Positions 42,421 to 50,260 of a stretch of 54,484 bases of DNA are shown here, in pieces. This DNA comes from an uncultured Clostridia bacterium (GTDB lineage Bacteria; Bacillota; Clostridia; Christensenellales; UBA1242). The stretch is from contig CAKVHZ010000005.1 of the NCBI GenBank assembly GCA_934754445.1, positions 1 to 54,484 on the forward strand, read 5' to 3'. Position numbers and translations under genes: made by a program. How positions within the stretch are numbered: position 1 is the first letter of the stretch; each line of letters starts with the position of its first letter. The notes under the pieces were generated by a model. That model was not told the origin of the DNA and did not search any database. It saw only the letters and a list, made by a program, of their open reading frames with translations.

Positions 42421-43372
42421 CAATACCCCCTTTAATTAATTTATAAATAGAATCATCTTCTTTATTGCTTACTTTAGCAAACCTAAAAATATTTGCTTCT
42501 AAAATTTCATTAAAATAATATTCAAGTTTGTTTCTCACTAAGGCTTGTTTTTGATTATCTGTAAGTTCACTAGAAATTTCATTTTTTTCAGCATAAAGTC
42601 TAATAAATAAATTAATTACATCTTTAATCGCATCTTCCATGTTTACATTGTAGTCATCAAATTTTAATAAATTATAAATTTCGCCATCAGTTACATCAAT
42701 TAATTTTTTACTCATTATTAAAAACTGAATACAAGGATTATGTTCTCTACCTCTTGCTATCGAATTAACTGTGCCAACTCCACCAATATAACTTTGCTTT
42801 GTTGGTGGATTATTTAAAATAATAAAACTTTTATCATTATTTTCTTTATTTTCTAAATCGAAAAATATATTTTGTTCACTTAACGAAATTTCACCATCAT
42901 AAATATTTCCATATTCACTATAAACTTCATAAATTTTTCTTGTTTTTGAATTTAGAACTTTTAACATTTTTAAAGCACTTGTCCTATCTTTCATAAAACT
43001 TGCTGTAACTTTAATATTTTTATCAAATTCTTTATCTTTATAAATACTCAAAATTCCATAATTTAAAGTATTTTTTAAATTTGTATGAACTTCGCCTTTA
43101 TATGAATCATTATTATAATAATATATAATATAATTACCTATAAAATTATCATAGTTCACTTCTTCATTTTCTTCAAAATCAGCAAATAAAAAGTCATCAA
43201 CACTAATTCCAAAAGCATCTTTCAATGCTATTAAAAATTGTATAGATGGCTCACTATTTTTTGTTAAATAATTATTAATACTACTTTGTGAAAAGCCTGT
43301 TCTTTCTGCAATATATTTTTGCGAATATTTATTAGTTAATCTTTTTAAATTATCTTTAAATTTAGAATTCAT
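42413..43372 (-). CDS. XRE-family regulator paired with the RSH gene
   Basis: 319 aa. N-terminal helix-turn-helix (about 5-60, YIAERTGFSQSSINNYLTKNSEPS), then a sensor-like domain of about 250 residues with no recognised family (a conserved-looking YIGGVGTVNSIARGREHNP at about 193-211). It overlaps the RSH start and so may regulate it. AAGGAG precedes the ATG. It has AT-rich DNA with a small predicted RNA upstream. Confidence 0.7.
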   Translation of the reverse strand: MNSKFKDNLKRLTNKYSQKYIAERTGFSQSSINNYLTKNSEPSIQFLIALKDAFGISVDDFLFADFEENEEVNYDNFIGNYIIYYYNNDSYKGEVHTNLKNTLNYGILSIYKDKEFDKNIKVTASFMKDRTSALKMLKVLNSKTRKIYEVYSEYGNIYDGEISLSEQNIFFDLENKENNDKSFIILNNPPTKQSYIGGVGTVNSIARGREHNPCIQFLIMSKKLIDVTDGEIYNLLKFDDYNVNMEDAIKDVINLFIRLYAEKNEISSELTDNQKQALVRNKLEYYFNEILEANIFRFAKVSNKEDDSIYKLIKGGIDV

Positions 43373-43548
43373 AATTTACTCCTTTTATAGAGTTTATTTT
43401 AATTATAAAATTATTTTATGTCAATACTTTTTTATTAAAATAATAATAAATATTATTACTTTTATAAATTTATTTAATTACAAAATTAAAACTTAATTTA
43501 TTTTATAGATTATTATATATTTTAGAAATTTTACCTTTTATATTTTAC

Positions 43549-43577
43549 TTGCATTTTTGTTTTGATTAATTTATAAT
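43549..43577 (+). promoter_or_regulatory. Sigma-A promoter of the predicted small RNA
   Basis: TTGCAT, 17-bp spacer, TATAAT (43572-43577), pointing into the stem-loop unit at 43580-43655. No gene starts downstream on this strand. Confidence 0.6.
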
Positions 43578-43582
43578 ATAAA

Positions 43583-43655
43583 AATAGATGTGAATGTTAT
43601 AGACACTTGTTCTATGGAAAAGTTTTACACTTTTTTACACATCTATTTTTTATTA
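43583..43655 (+). ncRNA. Predicted three-way-junction small RNA
   Basis: About 70 nt. An outer 13-bp stem, AAAAATAGATGTG / CACATCTATTTTT (43580-43592 with 43638-43650), encloses two hairpins: ATAGA / TCTAT (43599-43603 with 43611-43615) and AAAAGT / ACTTTT (43618-43623 with 43629-43634). The outer stem runs into a T-rich tail. With its own promoter it may be a free-standing RNA antisense in orientation to the flanking genes; the same stem could also stop the divIC operon coming from the other side. Confidence 0.5.
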
Positions 43656-43717
43656 TTTTTATTCTTAATTATTATATATTTATAAAACTTCAATTTTTTG
43701 TTTTTATTTTTTATTTT

Positions 43718-44002
43718 TTATTTTCCTTTTACTAGTGTTTCATTATCTTTTTTGTAGTTGTCTTTTCTTAATTCTTCTTCGCTAAACTTATCAAAATTAT
43801 TTTCAATATAATCTATTTGATTATTAAAATCACTATTTAAATCTACCTTTTGATTATACTGATTTTGAAGTTTGTTTTGTTTATTAGTTAAACTAGAAAT
43901 TTTAATACTTTGAAGGATAATTACAACAAAAAATATAGCCAAAATGGTTATTACTAAATATTTACCTATTTTTAGCAGTATTCTTGCTTGTTTTTCTGTC
44001 AT
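43718..44002 (-). CDS. divIC: Septum-formation initiator, DivIC/FtsL-like
   Basis: 94 aa. One membrane segment (about 12-34), then a coiled coil (ISSLTNKQNKLQNQYNQKVDLNSDFNNQI) and an acidic, Lys-rich end with YIENNFDKFSEEELRKD, matching DivIC. It is in the divisome with FtsL and FtsB-like DivIB. It follows yabQ as in Bacillus (yabP-yabQ-divIC) and overlaps it by 41 bp. AAAAGGA lies before the ATG. Confidence 0.82.
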   Translation of the reverse strand: MTEKQARILLKIGKYLVITILAIFFVVIILQSIKISSLTNKQNKLQNQYNQKVDLNSDFNNQIDYIENNFDKFSEEELRKDNYKKDNETLVKGK

Positions 44003-44369
44003 TACCTAATATCCTTTTAAAAAATTTTAAATTTGAAAGTTTTTTAATAATTTTAACAATAAAATTATAAATCTTTTCAAAAATAAAATCAACTAAAAAG
44101 CCTAAAGTTTTTCGCTCTAAAATAAATCCAAAAATATAGGATAATAACAAATAAATTCTAAATTCGCCGAAATTTACAACATTTAAACAAATTATAAATA
44201 AAAGGGAAAAACCAATACTAAAAATAAAATCTAAGATTATACTGACAACTTTATTCTTTTTTAATAAGTTTAATATAAATATAGTTAAATCTCTAAATAT
44301 TCCAGCAAGAAGTCCAAAATAAATTGCTCCAAAAAATATGTAACTTTGTTTTAAACTTTCAAAAAGCAT
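43962..44369 (-). CDS. yabQ: Spore cortex biosynthesis protein YabQ
   Basis: 135 aa. Four hydrophobic segments (about 8-105) with YFGLLAGIFRDLTIF and IIDFIFSIGFSLLFI typical of YabQ, and a basic tail. In Bacillus YabQ is needed for the cortex and localises to the forespore membrane. Overlaps yabP by one base and divIC by 41 bp. AAAGGA 10 nt before ATG. Confidence 0.85.
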   Translation of the reverse strand: MLFESLKQSYIFFGAIYFGLLAGIFRDLTIFILNLLKKNKVVSIILDFIFSIGFSLLFIICLNVVNFGEFRIYLLLSYIFGFILERKTLGFLVDFIFEKIYNFIVKIIKKLSNLKFFKRILGNDRKTSKNTAKNR

Positions 44370-44635
44370 TATTTAAATATCCTTTTAAAAAACCCTTCTT
44401 TAACTTTACTAGATTTACTATATTTTAAACTATCTAAAGTTCCAGTAATTAAAATTTGACCATCATTAAAACTATCAATACTTAGTTCATTTCCACCAAT
44501 ACTTAAATTACTTTCTTTAAGTTTTAAAATTATTCCAGCATTATTACTACTTAAAACTTTTAATACTCCACTAATAGTTATATTATTTCTTTCTATTAAG
44601 TTTAATTTATGAATACCTACTTTATTTTCTTCCAT
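44369..44635 (-). CDS. yabP: Sporulation protein YabP
   Basis: 88 aa, all-beta small protein: HKLNLIERNNITISGVLKVLSSNNAGIILKLKESNLSIGGNELSI, matching YabP/YqfC. It acts with YabQ in spore cortex formation. AAAGGAG before the ATG; first in the yabP-yabQ-divIC operon. The 275-bp gap to dnaN holds a DnaA box and the dnaN promoter. Confidence 0.88.
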   Translation of the reverse strand: MEENKVGIHKLNLIERNNITISGVLKVLSSNNAGIILKLKESNLSIGGNELSIDSFNDGQILITGTLDSLKYSKSSKVKEGFFKRIFK

Positions 44636-44769
44636 AACTTCTCCTTTAAATAGATATATTTAATTTTTTATTTTTCTAGAACATTTTTTCTTTTTTTTTG
44701 CTCCCATAAAGTTAATTATTTATTTTTTTATTTATAAAATATTATTCTAATTATTATAGAATGTGAAGA

Positions 44770-44778
44770 TGTGGATAA
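44770..44778 (-). promoter_or_regulatory. DnaA box upstream of dnaN
   Basis: TGTGGATAA, the complement of the consensus TTATCCACA, in an AT-rich region of 275 bp between yabP and dnaN. Only one perfect copy was found; a DnaA-controlled dnaN promoter or a remnant of oriC is possible. Confidence 0.5.
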
Positions 44779-44848
44779 CTTTTATTTTAAAGAGTAAAAA
44801 TTAGATTTATTTTTACTTTTATAGCCTTATAATATTTATTAAAAATAG

Positions 44849-44877
44849 TTGTAAAATCTTAATATTTATGTTATAAT
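44849..44877 (+). promoter_or_regulatory. dnaN promoter
   Basis: TTGTAA, 17-bp spacer, TG-T-TATAAT (44872-44877), followed by AGGAG 9 nt before the ATG at 44911. Confidence 0.65.
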
Positions 44878-44910
44878 TATATTATTGATATAGTTATTTA
44901 GGAGTATAAA

Positions 44911-46014
44911 ATGAAAGCATTTTGTGAAGGTTTAGATTTAGTAGAAGCAGTTCAAAAAGTTATTAAAGCAGCAAGCAATAAAACTGTTAATCCTATTTTA
45001 GAAGGTATTAAAATTACAGCCGAAGATGATACATTAACTTTAGTTGCAACAGATAGTGAACTTGCTATTGAAAAGAAAATTAAAGCAGATGTTAAAGTAG
45101 AAGGTGAAACTGTTGTTCCTGGTAAATTTTTTAGCGAATTTGTTAAAAAACTTGCAAACGAACAAATCGAACTTGATTTAAACGAAAAAAATCAATTAAA
45201 AATAAAATATACCGATAGTGAAGTTTATATTCAATGTTTTAATGCATTAGAATATCCAAGTATTCAAAAAATAGATAATGCACAATTTTTTACTATATCT
45301 CAAAGCAATTTTAAAAATTTAATAGATAAAACAATTTTTTCTGTTGCTTTAGATGATAGTAGACCAATACTTAAAGGTTGTTTATTTGAAATAGAAGAAA
45401 ATCAAATTACAAGTGTTGCTCTAGATGGATTTAGACTTGCTAAAGCAACTTATCCTATAATAGAACAAACTGCAAGAGTAAGTGTAATTGTTCCAGGAAG
45501 AAGTTTAAATGAAATAAGCAAATTACTAGAAGATACTGAAGAAAATATAAGAGTATTTATTCAAAGAAATTATTTAATGGTTCAAGTAGATAACACTAAA
45601 ATAATCACTAGATTAATTGATGGCGATTTTATAAATTATAAACAAATTATAAACGACCAATTTTCTACAATTATAACTGTTAATAAAGCACAATTTGAAG
45701 ATAGTTTAGATAGAGCAAGCATTTTAGGTAGAATAAGTAACGACAATATTGTAAAATTAGTTATAACAGATAATATGTTAACACTTTCTGCTTCAAGCGA
45801 AATTGGTAATGTAACAGAAAAAATGAATGTTGTTTTAACTGGTAATGAAATGAGTATAAGTTTTGATGCAAGATTTTTAAAAGATTGCTTAAGAGCCGTT
45901 CAAGATGAATTTATTAAATTATGTTTTACAACAAGTGTTAGCCCTTGCATTATTAAAGCAAACGAAGGCGATAACTATTTATTCTTAGTTTTACCTTTAA
46001 AACAATTTAGTTAA
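44911..46014 (+). CDS. dnaN: DNA polymerase III beta sliding clamp
   Basis: 367 aa, the usual size for three clamp domains. VAT-DSELAIEKKI (about 50), VPGKFFSEFVKKL (about 72), TDSEVYIQCFNALEYPSI, and the final LVLPLKQFS typical of the clamp C-terminus. It rings DNA and tethers the polymerase; loaded by the DnaX clamp loader also encoded here. AGGAG precedes it. Not adjacent to dnaA, which is 7 kb away. Confidence 0.97.
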   Translation: MKAFCEGLDLVEAVQKVIKAASNKTVNPILEGIKITAEDDTLTLVATDSELAIEKKIKADVKVEGETVVPGKFFSEFVKKLANEQIELDLNEKNQLKIKYTDSEVYIQCFNALEYPSIQKIDNAQFFTISQSNFKNLIDKTIFSVALDDSRPILKGCLFEIEENQITSVALDGFRLAKATYPIIEQTARVSVIVPGRSLNEISKLLEDTEENIRVFIQRNYLMVQVDNTKIITRLIDGDFINYKQIINDQFSTIITVNKAQFEDSLDRASILGRISNDNIVKLVITDNMLTLSASSEIGNVTEKMNVVLTGNEMSISFDARFLKDCLRAVQDEFIKLCFTTSVSPCIIKANEGDNYLFLVLPLKQFS

Positions 46015-46203
46015 TAAATGATTTTGGAAAAGATATAAATAATCAATAATAGTAAAGAAGAGTTGAATATTGTTTTAAATAATACCGATGTTTTAGTATA
46101 CTTTTTATATAAATATGATTATATAAAATAAAAAATAAAATTACCTATTTACAAATTAAAAAAAGTAGGTTATAATAACTAAAATTAATTAAAGGAGAAG
46201 TTT

Positions 46204-46377
46204 ATGACTATTAGTGAATATAGAGATGAAGTTATTGAATTATTAGAAAGATTAGGATATTATGGTGGAGAATTAAATCAAGCAATAGATTCTTTAACCG
46301 ATGATGTTATTGAAGAAGCTATTAATAAAGGTGTAGCACCAACAAGTTTTTTAGTTGATTGGTATAAAAATAATTAA
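46204..46377 (+). CDS. Small acidic protein, tandem paralogue A
   Basis: 57 aa, read by hand: starts MTISEYRDEVIELL, ends FLVDWYKNN. Predicted helical and acidic with no membrane segment. AAAGGAG and a TATAAT box precede it. It shares 38 of 56 aligned residues with the next gene, and the first 27 bases are identical, so the two arose by tandem duplication. Function unknown; the conserved core is LGYYGGELN...DS-x-TD...VIE-x-AIN-x-GV. Confidence 0.75.
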   Translation: MTISEYRDEVIELLERLGYYGGELNQAIDSLTDDVIEEAINKGVAPTSFLVDWYKNN

Positions 46378-46441
46378 TAAAAAATAACTGTTTAATTCAA
46401 AAAATAAGTTAAACTAGAATTATTAAAAAGGAAAAAATTAT

Positions 46442-46612
46442 ATGACTATTAGTGAATATAGAGATGAAATTATTGTATTGCTAAAAAATTTAGGATATTA
46501 CGGTGGAGAATTAAATGAAGTATTAGATTCTATAACTGATAATGTTATAGAAGATGCTATAAATAACGGTGTAGAACCATCAAATTTTTTAGCTGATTGG
46601 TTATACTTTTAA
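46442..46612 (+). CDS. Small acidic protein, tandem paralogue B
   Basis: 56 aa: starts MTISEYRDEIIVLL, ends FLADWLYF. AAAGGA lies before the ATG and a terminator follows. It is 68% identical to the copy 64 bp upstream. Conservation of the reading frame between the copies supports real coding. Confidence 0.75.
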   Translation: MTISEYRDEIIVLLKNLGYYGGELNEVLDSITDNVIEDAINNGVEPSNFLADWLYF

Positions 46613-46614
46613 TA

Positions 46615-47264
<650 letters not shown>

Positions 47265-47339
47265 AACTTATTCCTTTGTAATTAATTTTGATTATTATAC
47301 CAAATATTTGTTTAAAAAACAATTTTAATAAAAAAATAC

Positions 47340-47368
47340 TTGAAAAAACTAATTTTTTGTGATATTAT
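47340..47368 (+). promoter_or_regulatory. tRNA-Arg promoter
   Basis: TTGAAA, 17-bp spacer, TATTAT. Confidence 0.7.
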
Positions 47369-47395
47369 ATAAGGGTATTTAAAAAAAATAAACTT

Positions 47396-47472
47396 GCACC
47401 GTTAGCTCAATTGGATAGAGCGTTGGTCTACGGAACCAAAGGTTAGGGATTCGACCTCCTTACGGTGCACCA
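47396..47472 (+). tRNA. tRNA-Arg (anticodon ACG)
   Basis: 77 nt with CCA in the DNA. Acceptor GCACCGT / ACGGTGC is perfectly paired; anticodon stem TTGGT/ACCAA around CTACGGA; T arm AGGGA-TTCGACC-TCCTT. Own promoter and terminator. Confidence 0.93.
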
Positions 47473-47510
47473 AAATAAGTCAAACTATAAAATTTGACTT
47501 ATTTTTTTAT
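47473..47510 (+). terminator. Terminator of tRNA-Arg
   Basis: AAATAAGTCAAA / TTTGACTTATTT stem with T-rich tail. Confidence 0.85.
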
Positions 47511-47640
47511 TTGTATTTTTTTTGTTAATCCATTTATTAATATTCATATAAATATATTTGCATTAATATAATAATACTCAAAACAAATTTTAATTTGAAT
47601 ATTAAAGTTAAATAAAAAATAAAAAAATTTTATAAAACTA

Positions 47641-47669
47641 TTGACTTTTTATTTTGTTATGCATATAAT
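47641..47669 (+). promoter_or_regulatory. tRNA-fMet promoter
   Basis: TTGACT, 17-bp spacer, TATAAT, ending 11 nt before the tRNA. Confidence 0.75.
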
Positions 47670-47680
47670 AGTAATGTTGT

Positions 47681-47758
47681 CGCGGGGTGGAGCAGTTTGG
47701 CAGCTCGTCGGGCTCATAACCCGAAGGTCACGAGGTTCGAATCCCGTCCCCGCAACCA
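47681..47758 (+). tRNA. Initiator tRNA-fMet (CAT) with an apparent bulge in the T stem
   Basis: Initiator marks: the C1-A72 mismatch in CGCGGGG / CCCCGCA and three G-C pairs in the anticodon stem (TCGGG / CCCGA) around CTCATAA. It is 78 nt with CCA, one more than normal: the T stem reads ACGAGG on one side and CCCGT on the other, best paired with a bulged A. Confidence 0.88.
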
Positions 47759-47760
47759 AT

Positions 47761-47785
47761 AAGGCAACTTTGAGTTGCCTTTTTA
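47761..47785 (+). terminator. Terminator of tRNA-fMet
   Basis: AAGGCAACT / AGTTGCCTT stem, 3-nt loop, T tail. Confidence 0.88.
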
Positions 47786-47792
47786 ATTTTAT

Positions 47793-47869
47793 GGCGGCGT
47801 AGCTTAGTTGGTTATAGCGTTCGGTTCATACCCGAAAGGTCGAAAGTTCGAATCTCTCCGCCGCTACCA
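47793..47869 (+). tRNA. tRNA-Met elongator (CAT; possibly tRNA-Ile2)
   Basis: 77 nt with CCA. Acceptor GGCGGCG / CGCCGCT (first pair G-U), anticodon stem TTCGG / CCGAA around TTCATAC, T arm GAAAG / CTCTC with one A-C mismatch. A CAT anticodon can also belong to the tRNA-Ile that reads AUA after C34 is modified; sequence alone favours Met but does not settle it. No promoter of its own seen: it may be read from upstream past the fMet terminator. Confidence 0.85.
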
Positions 47870-47875
47870 AATTTT

Positions 47876-47906
47876 AAAATAGTCTTTTATAGACTATTTT
47901 TTTATT
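47876..47906 (+). terminator. Terminator of tRNA-Met
   Basis: AAAATAGTCT / AGACTATTTT stem, TTTAT loop, T tail. Confidence 0.88.
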
Positions 47907-47910
47907 TAAT

Positions 47911-47939
47911 TTGACAAATTATGATATTAATTATATAAT
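47911..47939 (+). promoter_or_regulatory. Consensus sigma-A promoter of the GT2-PlsC operon
   Basis: TTGACA, 17-bp spacer, TATAAT: full consensus. The longest reading frame begins in the -35 box itself, so that start cannot be used. Confidence 0.9.
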
Positions 47940-47976
47940 AAGTTTAAAAACGGACAAAAAGGGAACAATAAATTTA

Positions 47977-49314
47977 ATGGATTTATTTAATGCACTTAAT
48001 ATAATAAATAAAATTGCAGTTATATTAATTATTATCAGTTTAATCTTATTTTCATATAGATTACTTTATATATTTTTTGGCTTTAAGAAATGCAAAAGAT
48101 TTAAAAATACAAACAAAAAAGGGAAATATGCCATTTTAGTTCCAGCAAGAGATGAAAGTAGTGTTATTGAAAAATTATTAATTAGTATAAAAAATCAAAC
48201 TTATGATAAAAACTTTTTTGATGTTTATGTAATAACCGAAAACGAAGATGACCCAACAAATAGTATTACTAAAAACTATGGCTACAACTATTTTGTTAGA
48301 AAAGATTTAGAAGATAAGAGAACAAAAGGTTATGCCTTAGACGAAGTTATTAAAGATATTTACTCTAAAAATTTAAAATATGATGCATTTTTTATTATAG
48401 ATGCCGACAATACAATTTCTAAAAATTATTTAGAAGAAATGAATAAAGCATATTTTGCAAATATTGATGTTTGTATGAGTTACAAAAATGTATCTAATAT
48501 TGATGATAACTGGATAAGTTGTTGTTCTTCACTTTTATTTTGCAATATTAATACTTTTCAAAACAAAGCAAAAACAAGACTTTATAATACTATGTTAATT
48601 AGTGGGACAGGTCTTTATATTTCTTCTAAAATACTAGATGAATTTAAAGGTTTTCCATTTACAACTTTAACAGAAGATTATGAACTTTCTAACTATATAG
48701 CACACAATAAATTTAATGTTGCCTACATTGATACGGCTGAAGTTTTTGTTGAACAACCTGTAAAATTAAGCACTGTAAACAAACAAAGAATTAGATGGTG
48801 TAGGGGTTACTTTGATGTAAATAAAAAATTAAATAAAGATACTCATAAGGCACTTCATAAAAAAGATAGTAATAAATTAGGAATTTTAGAAAATAAATTG
48901 TCGTTAATTCCTAATGTAGTTGCTATTGTAACTACCATTCTTTATAGTTTAGCACTGGTTGTTGTTGCTACTATCGCATTAATTACTAAAAATTTTGATG
49001 CACTAGAAATGTCTTTAATTTGTCTGTTAAGATTTTTCCTTGTTTATCATCTAAGTTTAAGTTTATATACAGTACTTCTATTTATAGCAGAAAAAGACCA
49101 TATAAATGTAAACAAAAAATTAATTTTACTAACTATAATTTTAAATCCGTTCTTTATAAACCTATTTATTTATCAAGCAGTGGTAGCATTATTTTCTAAA
49201 AATATTGGTTGGAAAAAAATTGAGAGAGTCGATGAAATGGTTGTCCCTACGGAGAATACCGAAAGTGAAATATTAGATGAAGATAGTGTAAAAATAGGGG
49301 TAAAAAATGGATAA
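47977..49314 (+). CDS. Processive-type glycosyltransferase family 2, membrane-bound
   Basis: About 445 aa from the ATG at 47977 (GGGA upstream). One N-terminal membrane segment, then a GT2 domain with YAILVPARDESSVIEKLL, DxD in FFIIDADNTIS, TED in PFTTLTEDYELS and QRIRW (catalytic acceptor region) typical of cellulose or hyaluronan synthase-like enzymes, then about four membrane segments. It is followed by a PlsC paralogue overlapping by 8 bp. A glycolipid precursor is the likely product; the sugar is unknown. Confidence 0.85.
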   Translation: MDLFNALNIINKIAVILIIISLILFSYRLLYIFFGFKKCKRFKNTNKKGKYAILVPARDESSVIEKLLISIKNQTYDKNFFDVYVITENEDDPTNSITKNYGYNYFVRKDLEDKRTKGYALDEVIKDIYSKNLKYDAFFIIDADNTISKNYLEEMNKAYFANIDVCMSYKNVSNIDDNWISCCSSLLFCNINTFQNKAKTRLYNTMLISGTGLYISSKILDEFKGFPFTTLTEDYELSNYIAHNKFNVAYIDTAEVFVEQPVKLSTVNKQRIRWCRGYFDVNKKLNKDTHKALHKKDSNKLGILENKLSLIPNVVAIVTTILYSLALVVVATIALITKNFDALEMSLICLLRFFLVYHLSLSLYTVLLFIAEKDHINVNKKLILLTIILNPFFINLFIYQAVVALFSKNIGWKKIERVDEMVVPTENTESEILDEDSVKIGVKNG

Positions 49315-50152
49315 TAATCTAATTAGTTATACAGAAGTTTGTGAGTGTTTAAATAAAAAAGAATTAGATATAAATACTACTAGTAAAAATTTAGTAAATA
49401 ACCCTACAATTTTAAAAGATAAAGTTAATGAAAAATATAAATTTGTAAAAAAAGGATTTTTCTATAAAGTTTTTTCGTTTATTTTTTATTGTTTTGCTTT
49501 TATTGTGTTGTTTCCATCAGTATGGCTATTTTATATGCCAAAAGTTAAAGGAAGAAAAAATTTAAAAAAAGTAAAAAATGCTGTTTTTATTTCTAATCAT
49601 GCTTTTGTTATGGATTGTGCCATATTAAGTGTATATACTTTGCCTTTTATTCGCCCTTATATAATAACAGAAAGAGATAGTTTTCAAATACCAGTTGTAA
49701 AAAATATTATAAGATTACTTAGGGCTGTGCCTATTCCTAATAATTTAAAAGCATATAAAAATTTTATGACAAGTATTGATGGAGAACTTAAGAATAGGAA
49801 AAGTTTATTAGTTTACCCAGAAGGTTCACTGTGGCCTTATTTTGCGAGAATTCGTCCTTTTAAAACAGGGGCATTTAGGTTTAGTGTAAAGAATAATGTG
49901 CCAGTTGTTCCCATTGTTATTAGTTTTAGAAAACCAAATAAACTTTATAGAATGTTTGGAAGGAAAAAACCTTTTGTAAACGTTAATATTTTAGAGCCTA
50001 TATATGTAAATAGTAAATGTAATATGAAAGATGAAGAAAAAAGAATTTGTGATTTAACTAATAGTATAATGACTGAAGAATTTAATAAAACAAATAGTTA
50101 TGTATACATAAACGAAAAAAGACTTAAAAAAGAAAAAAGTAAAAGAGTTTAA
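49307..50152 (+). CDS. PlsC-like acyltransferase
   Basis: 281 aa. One N-terminal membrane segment, then the core: NHAFVMD (HX4D, about 102-108) and VYPEGSLWPYFARIRPFKTGAF (about 164-185). It shares the Y-K-F-V-K-K-G start, PIPNNLKAYKNF and LWP motif with the 14.6-15.3 kb paralogue, so this GT-acyltransferase pairing occurs twice in the window. A terminator at 50141 overlaps its end. Confidence 0.86.
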   Translation: MDNNLISYTEVCECLNKKELDINTTSKNLVNNPTILKDKVNEKYKFVKKGFFYKVFSFIFYCFAFIVLFPSVWLFYMPKVKGRKNLKKVKNAVFISNHAFVMDCAILSVYTLPFIRPYIITERDSFQIPVVKNIIRLLRAVPIPNNLKAYKNFMTSIDGELKNRKSLLVYPEGSLWPYFARIRPFKTGAFRFSVKNNVPVVPIVISFRKPNKLYRMFGRKKPFVNVNILEPIYVNSKCNMKDEEKRICDLTNSIMTEEFNKTNSYVYINEKRLKKEKSKRV

Positions 50153-50168
50153 TTCTCTTTTATTTTTT
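50141..50168 (+). terminator. Terminator of the GT2-PlsC operon
   Basis: AAAAGAG / CTCTTTT stem around TTTAATT with a T tail; the stop codon is inside. Confidence 0.75.
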
Positions 50169-50260
50169 TATCAAAATTAGACAAAAAGTTAAATTATTCG
50201 TTTTAATTTTTAGCCTATTAAAATTAAATTTAGATTTATAATTTTATAAAGAGGTTAATT

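Noticed and set aside
40990..43372. Toxin-antitoxin pair (XRE plus RSH)
   Set aside because: The RSH protein is long with an intact hydrolase and TGS domain, not a small toxic synthetase, and the XRE protein is too large for an antitoxin.
46018..46200. Remnant gene between dnaN and the tandem small genes
   Set aside because: Only short frames without a start or ribosome site; one 24-codon stretch (SKEELNIVLNN) has no usable start. Left as AT-rich spacer with a promoter.
47911..47976. N-terminal 22 codons of the longest GT2 frame
   Set aside because: They overlap a full-consensus promoter and would start with TTG in the -35 box; the start at 47977 was chosen.
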